Shown here in pieces: positions 60,384-64,000 of a stretch of DNA of 64,000 nt. Source of the stretch: Acidobacteriota bacterium (GTDB lineage Bacteria > Acidobacteriota > Thermoanaerobaculia > Gp7-AA8); NCBI GenBank assembly GCA_003223645.1, contig QHVT01000025.1:1-64000 (forward strand). The letters run 5' to 3'. The notes below the pieces were generated by a model. That model searched no databases, was not told the origin of the DNA, and was given only the letters and a program-made list of their open reading frames with translations. The number at the start of each line of letters is the position of its first letter. Within the stretch, counting starts at the first letter, position 1. The position numbers and the translations under genes were made by a program.

Positions 60384-61190
60384 ATGAACATCATGCCGCC
60401 GCTGTTTCTGAATTCAAAGAATCCACAGCAAGTCGTCAGCGAGAGAATACTCGAGGCGTTCGTCGGGACGCCGCCGGCCAGACTCCTGATCTTCACCGGG
60501 ATCGCGATGCCTGCCTTGGAGTCGAATGGGCAGCTTGACGGGCAGGAGATCACGATCGACCTCAACGCGCGGGCGAACACGCGCGATCCGAAATATGCGG
60601 CCACAGTTGGCTTGGCCAGCATCTTCAACAGCGATTCCGATCTCGTCTTCGCGACTGACGATGTGAAAGTGATCACCGGCCCGAACCTCGAGCTCTTGCT
60701 TGTCTGCAATATCGCGGTAATGGGCGATCGCTCTGTCCTCAACCGTTTCGCGTACCAGGCAACGGTATTTCTCGATGCTGATAGCGGAACGATCGCAGGC
60801 ACCATCCGATGGAACCCGCACTTCCTCCTCTTTGCCGGGCCCGAACACGACCTTTTTCAAATCAATGCCTTATCCATGCAGCCGCAACCGGGCTCTCCGG
60901 GTGGATTTGGAGGGACCATCAGCAAAGTTGAGCGTGTGGGCGCGACAACGGGCGGAGTCGTTCGACAGGGAGCGATGATGGCGATCGATTACGTCATCAA
61001 TGGACTTCCGCTCGGAGTGGCGCTCACCGTCACGGTAGAGCCCAAGCCTGGTGCGTTCGTCATTCTCAACTCCAAGGCACCCTTCAATTTTTTCCAGGTC
61101 TCGGGCCCGTCGCCGATAACACTGAGCACCGCGCACTCCGTGGAACGGCCGGTGGATTTCGAGGCACGCGAGTTTATTGGTCTTCACTAG
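60384..61190 (+). CDS. Hypothetical beta-rich protein, paralog of 61201 in its N-half
   Basis: 268 residues from ATG 60384, with a GGAGG ribosome site upstream. No signal peptide. The first 140 residues (LLIFTGIAMPALESNGQLDGQEITIDLNA, then NIAVMGDRSVLNRFAYQATVFL) match the plan of the next gene (LVCINGITLKGFDTDED..IEIFIDT, then GDTAIYRIGYQANLLL). Residues after 150 form a second beta-rich region. It is divergent from the ECF-kinase operon across 165 bp and likely under that system. Function unknown. Confidence 0.65.
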   Translation: MNIMPPLFLNSKNPQQVVSERILEAFVGTPPARLLIFTGIAMPALESNGQLDGQEITIDLNARANTRDPKYAATVGLASIFNSDSDLVFATDDVKVITGPNLELLLVCNIAVMGDRSVLNRFAYQATVFLDADSGTIAGTIRWNPHFLLFAGPEHDLFQINALSMQPQPGSPGGFGGTISKVERVGATTGGVVRQGAMMAIDYVINGLPLGVALTVTVEPKPGAFVILNSKAPFNFFQVSGPSPITLSTAHSVERPVDFEAREFIGLH

Positions 61191-61200
61191 GAGGTTAGGC

Positions 61201-61626
61201 ATGATTGAACGCATTCAAATCGCGGCCGACATGGGTGAGGTCACCGCCGCGAGGCACTTGGAAATTCCGGTTCAAGGGCCGGGGCGTGCGAATCTCCTGG
61301 TGTGCATCAACGGTATCACGCTCAAAGGCTTCGACACGGATGAGGACTTCAGAAACGGCCGGGAGCCGACGGACATCGAGATTTTCATCGACACGGACTA
61401 CAAGTTGCGCGATGACGACGTACTCCTATACAGCACAGCCTATTCCTGCCTGGCATCCATGGGAACCGATGACGATACGGGATTCCAGTTGGCACTCGAT
61501 CAATCTTTTGCCGAAGTGCGCACCAGCAGGGTTGTGCGGATTCGCTTGACTGGCACGGCGGAGGGCGACACGGCGATTTATCGCATCGGGTATCAAGCCA
61601 ACCTGCTATTGGCGCGAACGCGTTGA
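61201..61626 (+). CDS. Hypothetical small beta-rich protein, related to 60384
   Basis: 141 residues. ATG 61201 has a good site, AGGAGGTT, 5 bp before it; an upstream in-frame ATG at 61177 overlaps the previous gene and lacks one. The sequence FDTDEDFRNGREPTDIEIFIDTDYKLRDDDVLLYSTAY and the end FAEVRTSRVVRIRLTGTAEGDTAIYRIGYQANLLLA mirror the preceding gene. No signal peptide. Two adjacent copies of one domain near a sigma/kinase pair suggest a shared target or sensor role. Confidence 0.7.
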   Translation: MIERIQIAADMGEVTAARHLEIPVQGPGRANLLVCINGITLKGFDTDEDFRNGREPTDIEIFIDTDYKLRDDDVLLYSTAYSCLASMGTDDDTGFQLALDQSFAEVRTSRVVRIRLTGTAEGDTAIYRIGYQANLLLARTR

Positions 61627-61645
61627 CACGGCTGAATGCCATCGA

Positions 61646-61673
61646 GAGCGGCGGCCGAAGCGGCCGCCGCTCC
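61646..61673. repeat. GTGGAGCGGCGGCCGC-family palindrome, short copy
   Basis: GAGCGGCGGCCG, short centre, CGGCCGCCGCTCC. Same family as 24973, 26008 and 31244. It lies between the ends of convergent genes and may also act as a two-way terminator. Confidence 0.8.
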
Positions 61674-61683
61674 ACCATGTCCG

Positions 61684-62319
61684 TCAGAACCGCAACTTCA
61701 CGCCCGCCGAGTAAATATAGGTATGCAGCGTGATCGCCTCGGCCAGCGGATCGTCTTTCGCAATCGCGTCGTACGAAAAATATTTCGCGTCCGCCGTCAG
61801 CGCGATCATCGGCGTGATGCGGAAGTCGATGCCCGCGTTGGCGACGAAGTGCGTCTTGGTTTCCAAGTCGTCGGACGTCACTTCCGATGTCGGATCGGTC
61901 GGATCGTCCGGACCATTCGCTTCGCCGCTCACGCGCGCGACGCCCGCTCCGACGTACGGAACGAATCGGCCGAGGCCGAAGTGAAACTGACCGATCGCGC
62001 TGATCGAAGTCAGATCGATGTCGCCCGCGTCGAACGATGACGATCCAGCCGGAGTGTTCAGCATGAGCGTCGTATCGGCGTTGAGCTTGTGATACGCGAA
62101 GTCGGTCGAGAAGTGTGGACTCCAATAGCGGTTGTAGCTGATGCCGTATCCGGAGTTGGCGTCGAAGTCGACGTCGGCGCTGATCGGGGGAAGCTCGCCC
62201 AGCGATGCGGACGAGATGTGCGGCTGCGAAAGGAACACGCCGATTTCATTGGACTGCGCGAACAGCGAGAAGGAACAGACGAAGACGAGGAGCCCTGCGA
62301 CGATTCGAATGATTTTCAC
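61684..62319 (-). CDS. OmpW-family outer-membrane beta-barrel protein
   Basis: 211 residues. Signal peptide MKIIRIVAGLLVFVCSFSLFAQ. The eight-strand OmpW plan is seen in SLGELPPISADVDFDANSGYGISYNRYW, IGQFHFGLGRFVPYVGAGVARV and ITPMIALTADAKYFSYD, ending SAGVKLRF with the terminal Phe. OmpW proteins carry small hydrophobic molecules across the outer membrane. Convergent with the preceding hypothetical genes; a small palindrome lies between. Confidence 0.9.
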   Translation of the reverse strand: MKIIRIVAGLLVFVCSFSLFAQSNEIGVFLSQPHISSASLGELPPISADVDFDANSGYGISYNRYWSPHFSTDFAYHKLNADTTLMLNTPAGSSSFDAGDIDLTSISAIGQFHFGLGRFVPYVGAGVARVSGEANGPDDPTDPTSEVTSDDLETKTHFVANAGIDFRITPMIALTADAKYFSYDAIAKDDPLAEAITLHTYIYSAGVKLRF

Positions 62320-62481
62320 TTGAAGCCTCCGCGCCGCCGTTGAGCGAGCGGCGTGCCGGATGGCGCCGCCTGAGATTTCAATGGTTTACGTTTTGCGATG
62401 CCGGCAACTGTCGACGCGAGCGGACAGAAGTGTCAGCTGCGGCTGACGCAGTGATGCGATAATTGCGGCTCCGTTCGTGTC

Positions 62482-64000
62482 ATGACACCTTCGCTGACGC
62501 TGCTGCACTCGGACGTGTTTCCGATCGCCCGCTACGCCGACGCGCTGACGCGCGAGTCGATCGCGCCGCGACGTCTGACGGCGCTCGATCAACTGTTGCT
62601 GGGCGACACGCCGGGATTGCGCGTCGTGCTCATCGATCTCGCGATCGTCGACGGCGACCGCCAGACGCTCGCGCTCGACACACGCACCGCCGTCGTCGGC
62701 GTCGGCCTCGCCGAGCAGCCGCGATGGCTCTCGGATGAAAGCGTTTACCTCGGCCTCCCGAAAGACCCGACCGATTCCGCGCTCCTCGGCGCGATCAAGC
62801 GCGCGTTCCAGTTCCTCTATCAGAAGCAGCGCGCCGATCAGCTCGAGCGGCAGCTCAGCGAGCGGACGCGCGAGCTGCAGCAGGTCGCCGAAGTCGGCGC
62901 CGCGCTCTCGACGGTTCGCGATCATTCCGTTTTGCTGACGATGATCCTCGGCAAAGCGCGCGAGCTCTCACGCGCCGACGCCGGATCGTTGTACTTGCTC
63001 GACGAAGTCGACAGAAAGAAAGTGCTGCGCTGGAAGCTCGCGCAAAACGACTCCATCGACGTCGAGGCGTTCGAAGAGCGCATCCTCCCGATCACGCGCA
63101 AGAGCCTGGCCGGCTACGTTGCGATGACGGGCGAGATGCTCGTCATCGACGACGCGTACAACCTGCCGGCCGGCGTCGAGTACGAGATCAACCGCACGTA
63201 CGACGAAAAGAATGGATATCTCACGAAGTCGCTGCTCGTCTTTCCGATGACGAATCACGTCGGCGAGACGATCGGCGTGCTGCAGCTGATCAACCGGCGC
63301 AAGCGGGGAGTGACGAAGCGTCTCAACGCGGAGCTCGTCCCCGACAACGTGATCGCGTTCGACGCCGACACCGCCGACATCATGAGGGCGCTGGCGAGCC
63401 AGGCCGCGGTCGCGGTCGAGAACAACCTGTTGTACGAATCGATCGAACGCCTCTTCGAGGGATTCGTCACCGCTGCCGTCACGGCGATCGAACAGCGCGA
63501 TCCGACGACCTCGGGTCATTCGTTCCGCGTCGCCGATCTCACCGTCGAGCTGGCGCGCGTCGTCGATCACATGGACGCAGGCGAGTATCGCGACGTCCAC
63601 TTCACCGGCGACCAGGTGCGCGAGATCCGCTACGCGTCGCTCTTGCACGACTTCGGGAAAGTCGGCGTGCGCGAGCAGGTGCTGGTGAAGGAGAAGAAGC
63701 TCTATCCGCATCAGATCGAGATCGTGCGCGGACGATTCGAGTTCGTGATGAAGTCGGTCGAGAACGAGGCGAATCGCAAGAAGATCGATTACCTGCTGCA
63801 GCACGGACGCGACGGATACGACGCGTTCTCTTCGAACGTCGACGCGGAACTGCAAAGCGAGTTGGATCGATTGCAGAAGGACTTCGCGTTCATCGCGCAG
63901 TCGAACGAGCCGACGGTGCTGCCGGAAGGCGACTTCAATTACCTCCGGCAACTCGCGACGCTCGACTTCACCGACATCCGCGGCGAGCGCCGCTTGCTCC
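62482..64000 (+). CDS. GAF-HD-GYP protein (cyclic-di-GMP phosphodiesterase type), truncated by window end
   Basis: At least 506 residues. ATG 62482 (MTPSLTLLHSDVFPIARY) opens an N-terminal receiver-like region to about 115, a coiled helix (QFLYQKQRADQLERQLSERTRELQQ), a GAF domain (about 145-320, ending ALASQAAVAVENNLLYESIERLFEGFV) and an HD-GYP domain with ERDPTTSGHSFRVADLT-type start and LLHDFGKVGVREQVL. The GYP end of the HD-GYP domain lies beyond the window. These enzymes hydrolyse cyclic di-GMP. In the HD motif, F stands where I is usual (HDFGK). Confidence 0.9.
   Translation, partial: MTPSLTLLHSDVFPIARYADALTRESIAPRRLTALDQLLLGDTPGLRVVLIDLAIVDGDRQTLALDTRTAVVGVGLAEQPRWLSDESVYLGLPKDPTDSALLGAIKRAFQFLYQKQRADQLERQLSERTRELQQVAEVGAALSTVRDHSVLLTMILGKARELSRADAGSLYLLDEVDRKKVLRWKLAQNDSIDVEAFEERILPITRKSLAGYVAMTGEMLVIDDAYNLPAGVEYEINRTYDEKNGYLTKSLLVFPMTNHVGETIGVLQLINRRKRGVTKRLNAELVPDNVIAFDADTADIMRALASQAAVAVENNLLYESIERLFEGFVTAAVTAIEQRDPTTSGHSFRVADLTVELARVVDHMDAGEYRDVHFTGDQVREIRYASLLHDFGKVGVREQVLVKEKKLYPHQIEIVRGRFEFVMKSVENEANRKKIDYLLQHGRDGYDAFSSNVDAELQSELDRLQKDFAFIAQSNEPTVLPEGDFNYLRQLATLDFTDIRGERRLL

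Overview
The window is GC-rich DNA from a Gram-negative bacterium. An outer membrane is shown by a FadL-type porin, an LpxR-type lipid A deacylase and an OmpW-type barrel. Several gene sets fit a soil Acidobacteriota-like lineage (Thermoanaerobaculia or Vicinamibacteria relatives): an ECF sigma factor of the type common in acidobacteria that is translationally coupled to a Ser/Thr kinase-TPR protein, many IPT or carboxypeptidase-like secreted proteins, and several ECF/anti-sigma pairs. This assignment is inference. No rRNA, tRNA, integrase or CRISPR array was seen.

Layout. 1-2.4 kb: a truncated gene, a 21-bp tandem array of about 28 units, and a rhomboid protease. 2.4-16.1 kb: a complete type I BREX phage-defence operon (brxA, brxB, brxC, pglX, a Fic-family gene, pglZ, brxL), all on + with overlapping or near-overlapping starts and stops. 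16.5-24.9 kb: a frameshifted ArsC-like gene, an IPT-domain protein, a GNAT acetyltransferase, an ECF/anti-sigma/DUF4252 operon, a sigma-70 factor with two region-4 domains, and an ABC-2 transporter. 24.9-32 kb: a secreted trypsin-like protease, a BlaR1/BlaI pair with a clear operator, and a heterodimeric ABC exporter. 32-44 kb: small membrane and secreted proteins followed by a protease-rich island with two caspase-family proteins, a TPR-CHAT protease and two paralogous ECF/anti-sigma pairs in mirror arrangement. 44-64 kb: housekeeping and envelope genes (ComM/YifB, M36 metallopeptidase, LpxR, GDSL hydrolase, FadL, GatB, amidohydrolase, kinase plus ECF, OmpW, HD-GYP protein).

The most unusual signal is a set of short palindromic element families (about 30-110 bp) scattered through the window. 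They lie in intergenic gaps, nested inside one another (50.50-50.76 kb), and in-frame inside unrelated proteins. The same encoded peptide (VVRASGAP...GAPEARTTP) occurs in an ABC exporter and in a caspase. The peptide SGAAAASAAE occurs in the other exporter subunit and in a serine protease. One copy at 23.5 kb is flanked by a 15-bp direct duplication that splits a formerly overlapping stop/start pair, as expected if such elements move.

Functional reading: BREX gives phage resistance, with a Fic protein embedded as a possible regulator or toxin. The sigma/anti-sigma/protease modules at 37-44 kb look like envelope-sensing circuits controlling CHAT and caspase proteases, possibly a second stress-response or cell-death locus. 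That interpretation is inference from gene order.
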